Assembly: GCA_040772305.1 (NCBI GenBank)
Contig: JAXGYK010000001.1
Coordinates: 434,001-498,000, forward strand
Reading direction: 5' to 3'
DNA from: Mesolinea sp040772305
GTDB lineage: Bacteria > Chloroflexota > Anaerolineae > Anaerolineales > Anaerolineaceae
DNA length: 64,000 nt
Within the stretch, counting starts at the first letter, position 1; each line of letters starts with the position of its first letter. Shown here piece after piece: positions 34,032 to 43,377 of the stretch. Made by a program: the position numbers and the translations under genes. Under the pieces are notes generated by a model. That model saw only the letters and a list, made by a program, of their open reading frames with translations. It had not been told where the DNA came from and made no database searches.

Positions 34032-36307
34032 GTGATTCTTTGCAGGTAACTTCTCAAATTCCTCTTGTATCGGTTGTTTGCATATCGTACAACCACGAAA
34101 AGTATATTAATCAGGCTCTTGAAAGCATCCTCGCTCAAAAGACTGCTTTTCCTTTCGAGATAATCGCAGCTGATGATTGTTCTACAGACGGAACTCAGTC
34201 AATCATTCAGCAACTTGCTGATGAGCACCCTAATATTATTGTTCCTGTACTACGACCAAAAAACTTGGGGATAAATAATAATTACTATGATGCCGTTCAA
34301 CGGGTAAGAGGTGAATTCATTGCAATCTGCGATGGAGATGACTACTGGATCGATGACAATAAACTGCAGAAGCAAGTTGATTTCTTGGTAACCAACCACG
34401 AGTTTTCCATGTGCTGCCATCCTATTATTCAACATTTTGATGACACTAACACTCCTGATAAAGTTCTCTCTCCTTGGGACTTTGTTCCTATGCAATCGAG
34501 AGAACGTGGCTTCTTGACAATAGAAGACTTTTTTCCAATCAATCCCATTGGATCTATGTCGGCAGTGTATCGCTGGTCTATGGTGAAAACCCTACCTGAA
34601 TGGATGAAAAAATATGACATTGCTGATCTGATCATGCATTTGCTTCACGCCACTAAGGGCAAAGTTGGTGTCTTGGACGATGTCATGGCCGTTTATCGAC
34701 GACATTCGCAAGGTATCTGGTTTGGCAATGACAAGATAGAACACCAGGAAAAAATCGCAAAGAAGATGTCGGAGATGTTCATCGATTTGGATTATGAACT
34801 AAATAGAAACTACAAAGAACTTTTCCAACCTTTCAAGGGTCCGAATATACGAATCCTCTTCTTAGCAGCCGAAAACAGCATCCATACTTATAAATGGGTT
34901 AAATCCCTTATTGAGGAGGAACGCTTTGAGGTCCAGTTATTTTCAACATTCAGGATTTATAATGCCCCAGATCTGTTTAGTACCGAAGATAATGTAGTTG
35001 TATATAAAATAGGAAACCAACCCAGCTTAAGAGAGGTTGTCGAGATCTTTAAGCCCGATATCATTCATTCCCTACACACCCAATTTTCAGGATTTCCAGT
35101 TCTGGACCTTAAAAAGACGTGGGAACGTGATTTTCCTGTATGGATTTTATCAACTTGGGGAAGTGATTTATTTTTTTGGCGAAATGAACCAGTTCAGCGG
35201 AAACGTTTAGAGAAACTACTTAAACACGTAGATTACCTGATAGGAGAAGGTGATCGGGATTATGAACTAGCAAAAGATCTGGGCTTCTTGGGACAATTTC
35301 TTGGGTGTCTGCCCGCATCAGCAGGTATGGACCTCTCTGCTGTTGAGGCAATTCCCCGTTTTCCGCCTTCTCAAAGAAAAGAAATTATGGTGAAGGGATA
35401 TGACCTTGGGGTAGGCAGGTTTAGAGACGCTTTAGTCGCCTTAATTCGACTGAAAGACCGGCTTGCTGGTTATCGAATCAACGTCTATTCTCCTCAAATG
35501 GACAAAGATATGTTGACGGTTTATACGCAAGTATCTGGCCTGAACATCTGCCCACTGCCACAAATATCCAACAGAGAAATGCTTGAATTTTTCTCACGAT
35601 CACGCATCGCCATTGCCTGCAGTTACAGCGACGGTCTTCCGGGGTCACTGCTGGAAGCCATGGCTTGCGGTGCGTTTCCGATACAAACTAACTCAGCAAT
35701 TACAGAAAACTGGCTTGAAGATGGCATGTCTGGTAACTTAGTGCCTCCTGACGATGTTCCAGCTCTGGTAAATGCTATATCAAGAGCACTAGAAGATGAT
35801 GAGTTAGTTAACACTGCTGCTTTGATAAACCTGGAAACGATTCAGACTAAAGCTAATTTAAGTCATCAAACGAAGAAAATCGAAAAGATTTACCACCAAG
35901 TTACCTTCGAAAAGGCAGTCAGGATAAATAAAATTCGAAATGAAAACTTGCTTGTTGAACATGGGTCAACAGAGGATGATTACGGGGGAGCCAATAGGAA
36001 TAAGTCCCTAATCCAAAAGTTCAAATTACTCTTACGGGGCTTAGTATATTGGAAAATGATAGATCGATCGGGATTCTTTGATAAAAAATGGTACCTCCGG
36101 AGTTATCCAGATATAAAAAAAACAAAAATGCCTGCCACTATTCACTATATCCTTTTTGGTGGATTCGAAGGAAGAAATCCAAGCATTTATTTTGATAGCA
36201 GGTGGTACCCATCAGAATATCTGGATGTTAAAAAGTCTGGCATGAATCCCTTGGTGCATTTTATTAAGTATGGGAGGCATGAGGGCCGTCTGCCAAAACG
36301 AAACTAA
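34028..36307 (+). CDS. Two-domain glycosyltransferase (GT2 + GT4-like) with C-terminal repeat module
   Basis: A 759-residue bifunctional transferase. Residues about 10-250 form a GT2 domain (SVVCISYNHEKYINQALESIL, ADDCSTDGTQ, and ICDGDDYWIDDN as the DxD region). Residues about 270-620 form a GT-B domain with the donor signature DGLPGSLLEAMACGAFP. The last 83 residues hold two copies of a short module (FDKKWYLRSYPDIKK, HYILFGGFEGRNP; then WYPSEYLDVKKSGMNPLVHFI, GRHEGRLP). The same module ends the next gene. Fusion of two transferases suggests two consecutive sugar additions. Confidence 0.85.
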   Translation: MSDSLQVTSQIPLVSVVCISYNHEKYINQALESILAQKTAFPFEIIAADDCSTDGTQSIIQQLADEHPNIIVPVLRPKNLGINNNYYDAVQRVRGEFIAICDGDDYWIDDNKLQKQVDFLVTNHEFSMCCHPIIQHFDDTNTPDKVLSPWDFVPMQSRERGFLTIEDFFPINPIGSMSAVYRWSMVKTLPEWMKKYDIADLIMHLLHATKGKVGVLDDVMAVYRRHSQGIWFGNDKIEHQEKIAKKMSEMFIDLDYELNRNYKELFQPFKGPNIRILFLAAENSIHTYKWVKSLIEEERFEVQLFSTFRIYNAPDLFSTEDNVVVYKIGNQPSLREVVEIFKPDIIHSLHTQFSGFPVLDLKKTWERDFPVWILSTWGSDLFFWRNEPVQRKRLEKLLKHVDYLIGEGDRDYELAKDLGFLGQFLGCLPASAGMDLSAVEAIPRFPPSQRKEIMVKGYDLGVGRFRDALVALIRLKDRLAGYRINVYSPQMDKDMLTVYTQVSGLNICPLPQISNREMLEFFSRSRIAIACSYSDGLPGSLLEAMACGAFPIQTNSAITENWLEDGMSGNLVPPDDVPALVNAISRALEDDELVNTAALINLETIQTKANLSHQTKKIEKIYHQVTFEKAVRINKIRNENLLVEHGSTEDDYGGANRNKSLIQKFKLLLRGLVYWKMIDRSGFFDKKWYLRSYPDIKKTKMPATIHYILFGGFEGRNPSIYFDSRWYPSEYLDVKKSGMNPLVHFIKYGRHEGRLPKRN

Positions 36308-36314
36308 ATAAACG

Positions 36315-37709
36315 ATGAGCTATACTACTCCGACTGTCAGCGTCATAATCCCCTCATATAATCACGCCCGTTTTATCGCCGAAGCGATTCAAAGCGTTTT
36401 AGACCAAACCTTTCAAGACTTTGAAATCGTAATTACGGATGATGGCTCTACGGATAATTCCATAGAAGTCATAGAGAAGTTTACCGATGAACGCATCCGC
36501 CTATTTAGACATGCCAGCAATCAGGGTGCGTGCGTCACCTCGAACAACTGTATCAAGCAAGCACGAGGAAAATACATAGCCATGCTCAGTTCAGATGATG
36601 TATGGTTACCAACTAAATTAGAAAAACAGGTCAGGTTTCTTGAGGAACACCCGCTTTTTGGTGCAGTTTTCTCTAAGATACAGTGGGTTGACGAACAAAG
36701 CAAGCACATAACTAACCCGGATTTATATTATGCTAATATTTTTGACGTTGAGAATCGCAACCGTTTCCAATGGCTTAATTACTTTTTTTACCAAGGTAAC
36801 TGCTTATGTCATCCATCAAGTTTAATACGCAGAGAAGTCTATAATGAAGTAGGATATTTAGATCCTACTCTTGCTAATTTACCCGATTTTGACCTTTGGA
36901 TACGCATCTGTCTTAGATACGAAATATATGTCCTCGATGAAAAGCTCGTAAACTTTCGTCACTTTGCTGACGAAAGCAATGCAAGTGGCAATACTGTCTC
37001 CAATGGTATTCGTGTACACTATGAATATGGGTTACTTCTAGATAATTACTTAAAGATAATCACAATCAAAGAGTTAGAGTATATTTTCCCGGATATTAAA
37101 CAATATAGCGGAAAGGTCGATTCTGATATTCCATTCATTTTAGGTAAACTAGCAGTTGAAACCTCAAAGAATTTCAAGGTGCTTTGGGGACTTATTCAAA
37201 TCCATAACGCATTTCAAATTGAAGGGTATGCTGAACGCACAAAGAATATCTTTAATTTCAGCTTTAAAGATTATGTAAAGGTCTCAGGGACTCACGATAT
37301 CTATGGCATCAGTCATCTATTACAAACTAGTAATGTTCCTACCTATGCTAACCTTGAATCACAAAAGGTTCAAACCACTCCTCCAGTAACTACGAAAAAT
37401 AAACGGACAAATCCGCTGCCTGGGAAACTGAAAAATTACATAACTTTAAAACGGGATTATAAACTCGTAAAATCCAGTGGTCTTTTTGACGTCCCCTATT
37501 ATCTCGAACAGAACCCGGATGTCGCTCTAGGCAACATCGACCCCATTGAGCATTTCATTCTCCATGGAGGGAACGAAGGTCGAAACCCAAGTCCAAAGTT
37601 TTCGAGTAAAGACTATCTATTAAAAAATCCTGACGTCTCAGTTGCCAGAGTTAATCCCTTGGTACATTATTTACGATTCGGAATCAAAGAAGGGCGTACA
37701 CCAGACTAA
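36315..37709 (+). CDS. GT2 glycosyltransferase with the same C-terminal repeat module
   Basis: A 464-residue enzyme. The N-terminal GT2 domain has SVIIPSYNHARFIAEAIQSVLDQT, ITDDGSTDNSIEV and the acidic MLSSDDVWLPTKLEKQ. PDFDLWIRICLRYEI follows later in the domain. A linker then leads to two copies of the repeat seen in the gene before it (FDVPYYLEQNPDV, HFILHGGNEGRNPS; then YLLKNPDVS, NPLVHYLRFGIKEGR). It starts 7 bases after the previous stop. The shared tail may dock both enzymes to the same partner or glycan. Confidence 0.85.
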   Translation: MSYTTPTVSVIIPSYNHARFIAEAIQSVLDQTFQDFEIVITDDGSTDNSIEVIEKFTDERIRLFRHASNQGACVTSNNCIKQARGKYIAMLSSDDVWLPTKLEKQVRFLEEHPLFGAVFSKIQWVDEQSKHITNPDLYYANIFDVENRNRFQWLNYFFYQGNCLCHPSSLIRREVYNEVGYLDPTLANLPDFDLWIRICLRYEIYVLDEKLVNFRHFADESNASGNTVSNGIRVHYEYGLLLDNYLKIITIKELEYIFPDIKQYSGKVDSDIPFILGKLAVETSKNFKVLWGLIQIHNAFQIEGYAERTKNIFNFSFKDYVKVSGTHDIYGISHLLQTSNVPTYANLESQKVQTTPPVTTKNKRTNPLPGKLKNYITLKRDYKLVKSSGLFDVPYYLEQNPDVALGNIDPIEHFILHGGNEGRNPSPKFSSKDYLLKNPDVSVARVNPLVHYLRFGIKEGRTPD

Positions 37710-37713
37710 AAGA

Positions 37714-38280
37714 TCAACTCTGATTTTCTTCTTGGAATTGCATCTCTAATTCAAGCAGACACCGCTTCCTTTCTTTTATTGGGCGAGCTGGAATTCCGTA
37801 CGAAATAGTCCATTCTGGCAATGAATGTTTCACCATGCTCATTGCCCCTACTGAACAGCCATTTCCAATATCAACGCCGGGCAATACCACTGTGCCAGTT
37901 CCAATAATCACGTGTTTGCCAATTGTCACACGCGCCTTTTGGAGTAGTTTGTATTTCTCAGGGATAAGTGGGTTAGTCATGGACTGACCAGAATAATCGT
38001 CCGAAATTGCATAGATGACCACACGCGAAGAAGTTGTGGAAAAACTGTCAATCTCAATCCCAGCATCTCCTGCAAAAAAATATCCCCCGGCCCCGATGTG
38101 AATGTAATCCTTAAGTGATATTTCTCCGGAGAGAATACAAAAATCATCGATGCGTACATGATTACCTAAAGATATTTTTTCGGGTGAATATAGTCTGGCT
38201 TGGCGGCTTAATAGGACGTCCTCACCAAACTCCTTGAGACCCAGTCGAGTAAGTTCCTTGCGCGAGTAAAAACTACCCAT
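37714..38280 (-). CDS. Hexapeptide-repeat O-acetyltransferase (CatB/WbbJ-like)
   Basis: A 188-residue left-handed beta-helix acyltransferase. Hexapeptide repeats are visible in SLGNHVRIDDFCILSG, KHVIIGTGTVVLPGVDIGNGCSVGAMSMV and the closing YGIPARPIKERK. Such enzymes add acetyl groups from acetyl-CoA to sugars of O-antigen-like polysaccharide. It is the last gene of the leftward operon wzm-wzt-rfbC-rfbB-rfbA-rfbD and converges with the GT2 gene, separated by 4 bases. The acceptor is unknown; a sugar of the exported polysaccharide is likely. Confidence 0.85.
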   Translation of the reverse strand: MGSFYSRKELTRLGLKEFGEDVLLSRQARLYSPEKISLGNHVRIDDFCILSGEISLKDYIHIGAGGYFFAGDAGIEIDSFSTTSSRVVIYAISDDYSGQSMTNPLIPEKYKLLQKARVTIGKHVIIGTGTVVLPGVDIGNGCSVGAMSMVKHSLPEWTISYGIPARPIKERKRCLLELEMQFQEENQS

Positions 38281-38290
38281 AATACAGAAC

Positions 38291-39172
38291 TTAACCCCGG
38301 ACTGTAATGCCCAGATCGAAAACCCAGTCAGAAGTCACTAGAGAATATGATCTCTCAAGTTTTCGAGTATCCAACACACTGACCATCGGGCGAACCGCCG
38401 GCGTGGGGAACTCCGAACTCTTCGCCGGCAACAACTCCTTCACCACCTGCTCCTCTTTGTATGGGTCCAAGCTCAAGATTGCTTTGGCCCATTCGTAGCG
38501 ACTGCAGGAACCAGCCCCAGCACAGTGATACAAGCCACTTTTCTCCTGCAAATACCCATGCACGTCATCCCGCCCCTGGGCCAGCACCAAAGCGGCTATC
38601 TCGGCCAGCATTCGCGCCGATGTTGGCGAGGAAATCTGGTCGTCCACCACGCGCATCACTTCCTGCTCCCGGGCCCATTTTAACACCTTAGTCACAAAAC
38701 CACCCGCTCGCATGGAATACACCCAGGAGGTGCGGTAGATGATATACGCACCACCCACTGCTGCCACGCGCTGCTCGCCTTCCAGTTTTGTTGCCCCATA
38801 TATGTTCAGCGGGTTGGTGGCATCTTCTTCCACATAAGGAGCGCCCTTGGTCCCATCAAACACATAATCTGTGGACCAATGCACCAGCACAGCACCCAGC
38901 CTTTTGGCTTCTTCCGCCAGCACTTCTGGTCCCAAAGCATTCACTACGCGCGCAAGTTCGGGTTCACTTTCAGCTTTGTCTACATTGGTATAGGCAGCCG
39001 GGTTCAAGATCACATCCGGCTTCAATTCCCGCACCAGACTCCTTAAGCCATCCAGGTCTGCAAGGTTAACATCAGGATAGTCCAAGGCGACCACTTCACC
39101 CAAGGGAGCACAAGTGCGCTGCAGTTCCCAACCCACCTGACCATTCTTCCCAATCAGCAATAGCTTCTTCAC
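38291..39172 (-). CDS. rfbD: dTDP-4-dehydrorhamnose reductase
   Basis: Final step of dTDP-L-rhamnose synthesis, reducing dTDP-4-keto-L-rhamnose with NAD(P)H. A SDR fold with LLIGKNGQVGWEL at the N terminus, AAYTNVDKAESEPELA, WSTDYVFDGTKGAPYVEED and the catalytic Y-x3-K in NIYGATKLEGEQ are visible. RTSWVY and the Pro-rich C-terminal block (SEFPTPAVRPMVSVLDTRKL) are also typical. It overlaps rfbA by four bases, and the set rfbC-B-A-D is complete. Confidence 0.96.
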   Translation of the reverse strand: MKKLLLIGKNGQVGWELQRTCAPLGEVVALDYPDVNLADLDGLRSLVRELKPDVILNPAAYTNVDKAESEPELARVVNALGPEVLAEEAKRLGAVLVHWSTDYVFDGTKGAPYVEEDATNPLNIYGATKLEGEQRVAAVGGAYIIYRTSWVYSMRAGGFVTKVLKWAREQEVMRVVDDQISSPTSARMLAEIAALVLAQGRDDVHGYLQEKSGLYHCAGAGSCSRYEWAKAILSLDPYKEEQVVKELLPAKSSEFPTPAVRPMVSVLDTRKLERSYSLVTSDWVFDLGITVRG

Positions 39173-40044
39173 TTACGCAATCCTTCTAAATAGCGCAGCA
39201 AGTACTGTCCGTACTCATTCCCAGCCAGCTCCTTGATGCATGCCTGGAGCTGATCATCATTAATATACCCCATACGGTGGGCAATTTCTTCCAGGCAGGA
39301 TATCTGCATCCCCTGCCGGTCTTCTACAGCCTGCACAAACATGCCGGCCTGCAGCAGGCTCTCATGTGTACCGGCATCCAGCCAGGCTATGCCGCGGCCT
39401 AAAACCTCAACACTCAACTTACCTTCTGCAAGGTAGCGTTTATTGATATCGGTGATTTCAATCTCGCCGCGTGGGGAAGGTTCCAACTCTTCAGCATACC
39501 GTGTCACGTTCTGGTCATAAAAGTAAATCCCGGGCACCGCGTAGTTGCTCTTAGGCTGCTTAGGTTTTTCTTCCAGGCTGATGGCTTTACCCGTCTCATC
39601 AAACTCCACCACACCGTAGCGCTCGGGGTCGCGTACCGGATATGCAAATACTACAGCACCGTCCTCAAGCGATGCGGCGCGTCTTAATATCTGCGGGAGC
39701 CCCTGGCCAAAGAAGATGTTATCACCCAATATCAGGCAGGCACCCTCGCCATCCACAAAAGATTTACCTACAATAAAAGCATCAGCCAGTCCGCGTGGTT
39801 CTTCCTGGATAGCGTAAACAAACTGCAATCCCCATTGACTTCCGTCACGTAGCAGGCGCTGGTATTGTTCCTGGTCTTCGGGGGTGGTAATGATCAATAT
39901 TTCCCGAATTCCAGCCAGCATCAGCATCGAAAGCGGGTAATAAATCATGGGTTTGTCGTATACAGGCAAAAGTTGTTTACTTATAGCCTTAGTCAGTGGA
40001 TATAAGCGCGTGCCTTTGCCTCCAGCAAGGATGATACCCTTCAT
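39169..40044 (-). CDS. rfbA: Glucose-1-phosphate thymidylyltransferase
   Basis: First step of dTDP-sugar synthesis, joining glucose-1-phosphate and dTTP. The N-terminal nucleotide-binding loop is GIILAGGKGTRLYPLT, followed by SKQLLPVYDKPMIYYPLSML and LGDNIFFGQGL, then EEKPKQPKSNYAVPGIYFYD and RGEIEITDINKRYL. At 291 residues it is a normal RmlA. It lies between rfbB (3-base gap) and rfbD (4-base overlap) in the leftward operon. Confidence 0.97.
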   Translation of the reverse strand: MKGIILAGGKGTRLYPLTKAISKQLLPVYDKPMIYYPLSMLMLAGIREILIITTPEDQEQYQRLLRDGSQWGLQFVYAIQEEPRGLADAFIVGKSFVDGEGACLILGDNIFFGQGLPQILRRAASLEDGAVVFAYPVRDPERYGVVEFDETGKAISLEEKPKQPKSNYAVPGIYFYDQNVTRYAEELEPSPRGEIEITDINKRYLAEGKLSVEVLGRGIAWLDAGTHESLLQAGMFVQAVEDRQGMQISCLEEIAHRMGYINDDQLQACIKELAGNEYGQYLLRYLEGLRK

Positions 40045-40047
40045 ACC

Positions 40048-41127
40048 TTAAGCCTTCCTTCCTGCATAATTTTTCTGCACCCAGGCACTATAATCACTCT
40101 GTTCAGTAATGGCTTGCACCCATTCCGGGTTATCCAAATACCATTGAACCGTATCCCGTAAACCTTGCTGTAAATCACGGCTGGGCGTCCAGTTCAATTC
40201 TTTTTCGATCTTATCAATTTTAATGTCATAACGCCTGTCGTGCCCGGGGCGATCCTGCACATAAGTGATCAGCTTTTCATGCGGTGTAAAAGCAGATTCG
40301 GGCTGCAGCTCATCCAATATCTGGCAGATGGTTTTGACGATCTCGATATTCGGCGGCTGGTTGTCGCCTCCGATGCAATAAGTTTCACCCACACGGCCTT
40401 GAGTCACCACCTTCCAAATACCCTCACAGTGGTCGTCTACATAGAGCCAGTCGCGAATTTGCATTCCGTCACCATATACGGGCAAAGGTTTGCCGTTAAT
40501 CGCATTCAACACCATCAGCGGGATGAGTTTTTCAGGGAACTGGCGCGGCCCATAATTGTTTGAACAATTGCTGATACTTATAGGTAAGCCATAGGTTGTG
40601 TAGTAGGCACGCACAAAATGATCGCTGGAGGCTTTGCTTGCCGCATAGGGGCTGCGAGGGGCATAGGGCGTGTCTTCTTCAAAGGGTGGCTCTTCTTTGG
40701 ATAGGGTGCCAAACACTTCGTCCGTAGACACATGATGGAAGCGAACTTCCTCCAAAGACAAGGTTTTATCTACCAACCATGCTTGGCGTGCGGCTTCCAA
40801 TAAGGTAAAAGTGCCCATCACATTGGTTTGGGCAAAAACTCCGGGGTCTAAAATTGAGCGATCCACATGGCTTTCGGCAGCAAAATGAACCACTGTATCA
40901 ATCTTGTGTTCAGAAAAAATACGGTCGACCAGGTTGCGATCGCAAATATCGCCTTGAACAAAGGTGTAGCGGCTAGGGTCGGGCAGGTCTTTCAGGTTTT
41001 CCAGGCTGCCGGCATAAGTAAGGGCGTCGAGATTGACAATTCTTAGTTCTGGTTCGTGTGCCAAAAGATAATGGATAAAGTTCGAGCCAATAAAACCTGC
41101 CCCGCCTGTTACCAATACATGCTTCAT
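40048..41127 (-). CDS. rfbB: dTDP-glucose 4,6-dehydratase
   Basis: Second step of dTDP-rhamnose synthesis, forming the 4-keto-6-deoxy intermediate. The NAD-binding motif is VTGGAGFIGSNFIHYLL. Catalytic regions HVSTDEVFG (Thr-Asp-Glu) and YAASKASSDHFVRAYY (Y-x3-K) are both present. Later motifs are NCSNNYGPRQFPEKLIP and YVQDRPGHDRRYDIK. The end overlaps nothing, but the start overlaps the rfbC stop by four bases. Its product may also feed the aminotransferase at 32916. Confidence 0.97.
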   Translation of the reverse strand: MKHVLVTGGAGFIGSNFIHYLLAHEPELRIVNLDALTYAGSLENLKDLPDPSRYTFVQGDICDRNLVDRIFSEHKIDTVVHFAAESHVDRSILDPGVFAQTNVMGTFTLLEAARQAWLVDKTLSLEEVRFHHVSTDEVFGTLSKEEPPFEEDTPYAPRSPYAASKASSDHFVRAYYTTYGLPISISNCSNNYGPRQFPEKLIPLMVLNAINGKPLPVYGDGMQIRDWLYVDDHCEGIWKVVTQGRVGETYCIGGDNQPPNIEIVKTICQILDELQPESAFTPHEKLITYVQDRPGHDRRYDIKIDKIEKELNWTPSRDLQQGLRDTVQWYLDNPEWVQAITEQSDYSAWVQKNYAGRKA

Positions 41128-41708
41128 TCTTTTCCTCCTCTAAACGGATCCTGCCAATCAGCAGAAAAGGTCTCAGCATTTGCAAGCAACGGAGCTGCAG
41201 CATCCTTGGCAGAAAGCAGTGGTGCGAGCCCATTTACCAGCGGCCATTGGACGCCAATAGCAGGGTCGTTCCATAAAATGCCGCGCTCACTCTGCTGGTC
41301 ATAATAATCCGTGGCTTTATAGAATACCTCGGCCCATTCGCTAATTACATAAAAACCATGGGCAAAACCCGGCGGCACCCACAATTGGTAGCGATTCTCG
41401 GAGCTTAGTACTGCCCCCGTCCAACATCCAAAGGTCGCTGAGCCAGGCCGAATGTCCACAGCCACATCAAAAATCTCTCCTAAGGCAGCCCGAACCAGTT
41501 TTCCCTGAGTATGTTCCAACTGGTAATGCAGCCCGCGCAGGATCCCCTGGCTTGAGCCGCTATGGTTGTCCTGCACAAAAGTCCAAGCGCCTATGTTCTC
41601 TTCAAAAAGTGATTGGCGAAAGGTTTCCAGAAAGAAGCCGCGGGCATCTCCAAACACTTTGGGTTTGACCAAAATTACCTCGGGGATCGCCGTAGACTCA
41701 AATTCCAT
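41124..41708 (-). CDS. rfbC: dTDP-4-dehydrorhamnose 3,5-epimerase
   Basis: Third step of dTDP-L-rhamnose synthesis. Cupin-fold motifs are FFLETFRQSLFEE, FVQDNHSGSSQGILRGLHYQ (with the catalytic His), GKLVRAALGEIFDVAVDIR and LWVPPGFAHGFYVISEWAEVFYK. DPAIGVQWPL near the end is also typical. At 194 residues it is normal length. It starts at the stop of the ATPase gene and overlaps rfbB by four bases, so export and sugar synthesis are translationally linked. Confidence 0.96.
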   Translation of the reverse strand: MEFESTAIPEVILVKPKVFGDARGFFLETFRQSLFEENIGAWTFVQDNHSGSSQGILRGLHYQLEHTQGKLVRAALGEIFDVAVDIRPGSATFGCWTGAVLSSENRYQLWVPPGFAHGFYVISEWAEVFYKATDYYDQQSERGILWNDPAIGVQWPLVNGLAPLLSAKDAAAPLLANAETFSADWQDPFRGGKE

Positions 41709-42499
41709 CAGTTGTACTCCTTACGGTATGCCGCTACTACTTCAGCAGGCTCGGCAATCAAGCGCACTTTTCCGTGATCCAGCCACATCGCCCGGTTACA
41801 CATCTTTTCAATTGTCGCCATACCATGCGATACCAGGAGCACTGTAGCCCCCTGGTCCTGAAAACTTTTCATGCGCGCCTGACATTTGGCCTGAAAAGCC
41901 TCATCCCCTACACTGAGAATCTCATCGACGATCAATATTTCCGGGATATGTGCCGTAGCAACCGCAAACCCCAGACGTGCATACATACCAGATGAATAGG
42001 TACGGATAGGTGCTTCCATAAAGGGTTGGAGTTCTGCAAAATCTACGATTTCGTCATAGACGACATCCATATCCTCTTTGCTATAGCCCAATAATGAGCC
42101 ATTCAGGTAAACGTTCTCCCGGCCAGAAAGTTCGGGGTGAAAACCTGCCCCCAGCTCCAGGAGGGGGGCTATTTTTCCATAGACACGTACTCGTCCGCGT
42201 TTAGGCAACAAGACACCACTAATAACCTTTAGCATCGTGCTTTTTCCCGCTCCATTTTTGCCGACGATACCAAAAACCTCTCCGCGCCTGACTTTAAGAT
42301 CCACATCTTGCAAGGCCCAAAAATGCGTGTAACTAACCTTGCGCTGCAGGAAGCGGATTGCAAATTCCTTAAAGGTTCCTATACGTTCGGTTGGCAGGCG
42401 GTACTGGACAGCAACGTCATCCAACTGGATGGCGGTACCAGAATCGGGCTCCAGATGGCAAACAGGGTTTTCTGTTTCAGACACGGTAAGCATATTCAT
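41708..42499 (-). CDS. Polysaccharide ABC exporter, ATP-binding subunit (Wzt/TagH-like)
   Basis: Energises export of a lipid-linked surface polysaccharide. Walker A is GIVGKNGAGKST, followed by a Q-loop region (LELGAGFHPELSGRENVYLNG), the signature region RTYSSGMYARLGFAVA, Walker B ILIVDEILSVGDEAF and the H-loop VSHGM. There is no C-terminal carbohydrate-binding extension as in some Wzt proteins. The frame is open to 42550, but ATGs at 42499 and 42493 fit family length better. It overlaps the permease gene end, typical of coupled subunits. Confidence 0.92.
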   Translation of the reverse strand: MNMLTVSETENPVCHLEPDSGTAIQLDDVAVQYRLPTERIGTFKEFAIRFLQRKVSYTHFWALQDVDLKVRRGEVFGIVGKNGAGKSTMLKVISGVLLPKRGRVRVYGKIAPLLELGAGFHPELSGRENVYLNGSLLGYSKEDMDVVYDEIVDFAELQPFMEAPIRTYSSGMYARLGFAVATAHIPEILIVDEILSVGDEAFQAKCQARMKSFQDQGATVLLVSHGMATIEKMCNRAMWLDHGKVRLIAEPAEVVAAYRKEYN

Positions 42500-43313
42500 C
42501 CGATTTAGAAGTGAAGAATACCCAACCAAAAACCAACATTCCCAAGCCAAAAGCTAGAGCAGGCCAAAACTCAGCAAAGGTTGGTAGCCTGTTTTCCAGT
42601 ATTGGAATACGGTAGTTCTTAACCATCCAGAACATTGGATTGAAGGGGAAAATCTTTTGGAGGACAGAAGCCATGGGCATGTTCTCTGGATAAATAATGG
42701 GAGTCAGATACATCCAGGCCGTCAGCAAGATCTGATACATCTCAGCTACATCAGGAAAAAACACAGCCAGCGAAGAAAGAAAGAGGCCCCATCCTAAAGT
42801 AAAGCAAGCCAGCAAAAGTAATGGTATGGGTAAAAAAAGCATGGAAGGGTAAATAGGCGCCTTGGTTACAAGCATTACCAAAAGCAAAGGCACCAGTGAA
42901 ATCACTGTATTCACTAAGGCTGTCCCAACCGCAGAGATTCCAAAAGTAGTCCTAGGAATGTAAATACGGTTAAGCATACTGCCGCCCCAAACCAGATTAC
43001 CAATGGTTGCCATTGACCCCTGTGAAAAAAAGTTCCAGCTAGCAAGGCCTGAAAGCACATAGACAGGATAGTTTTGTTCAGCACCAAATAACTGGGAAAA
43101 AACTACGGTGAGGATGACCATAGTCCCCAAAGGGTTAAGCATTGTCCACGCTACACCCAAAACTGAGCGTTTATAGCGGGTTGTGAGATCCCGTTTGACA
43201 AGCTGCTGAAGCAAATACTGGTATTTCCTAATTTCACGCAACTCTCTAAGACTTGGAGGGCCTTGATGTGCCGAATCGTAGACAGGTTTACCTTGAATGC
43301 TCAAAACTTTCAC
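42477..43313 (-). CDS. Polysaccharide ABC exporter, permease subunit (Wzm/TagG-like)
   Basis: A 278-residue ABC-2 type permease with about six membrane helices. The family feature YLLQQLVKRDLTTRYKRSVLGVAWTMLNPL comes before the first helix, and ILLTAWMYLTPIIYP and FNPMFWMVKNYR follow later. With the ATPase it should export a rhamnose-containing polymer or teichoic-acid-like glycan across the membrane. It is the first gene of the seven-gene leftward operon and is divergent from the GT2 gene at 43378, separated by 64 bases. Confidence 0.92.
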   Translation of the reverse strand: MKVLSIQGKPVYDSAHQGPPSLRELREIRKYQYLLQQLVKRDLTTRYKRSVLGVAWTMLNPLGTMVILTVVFSQLFGAEQNYPVYVLSGLASWNFFSQGSMATIGNLVWGGSMLNRIYIPRTTFGISAVGTALVNTVISLVPLLLVMLVTKAPIYPSMLFLPIPLLLLACFTLGWGLFLSSLAVFFPDVAEMYQILLTAWMYLTPIIYPENMPMASVLQKIFPFNPMFWMVKNYRIPILENRLPTFAEFWPALAFGLGMLVFGWVFFTSKSDEYAYRV

Positions 43314-43377
43314 CTAGTAATCGTATACTTAAAAGCCGTATAATCATACCATAGCGACTATTCCGCTTATTAGCCTT

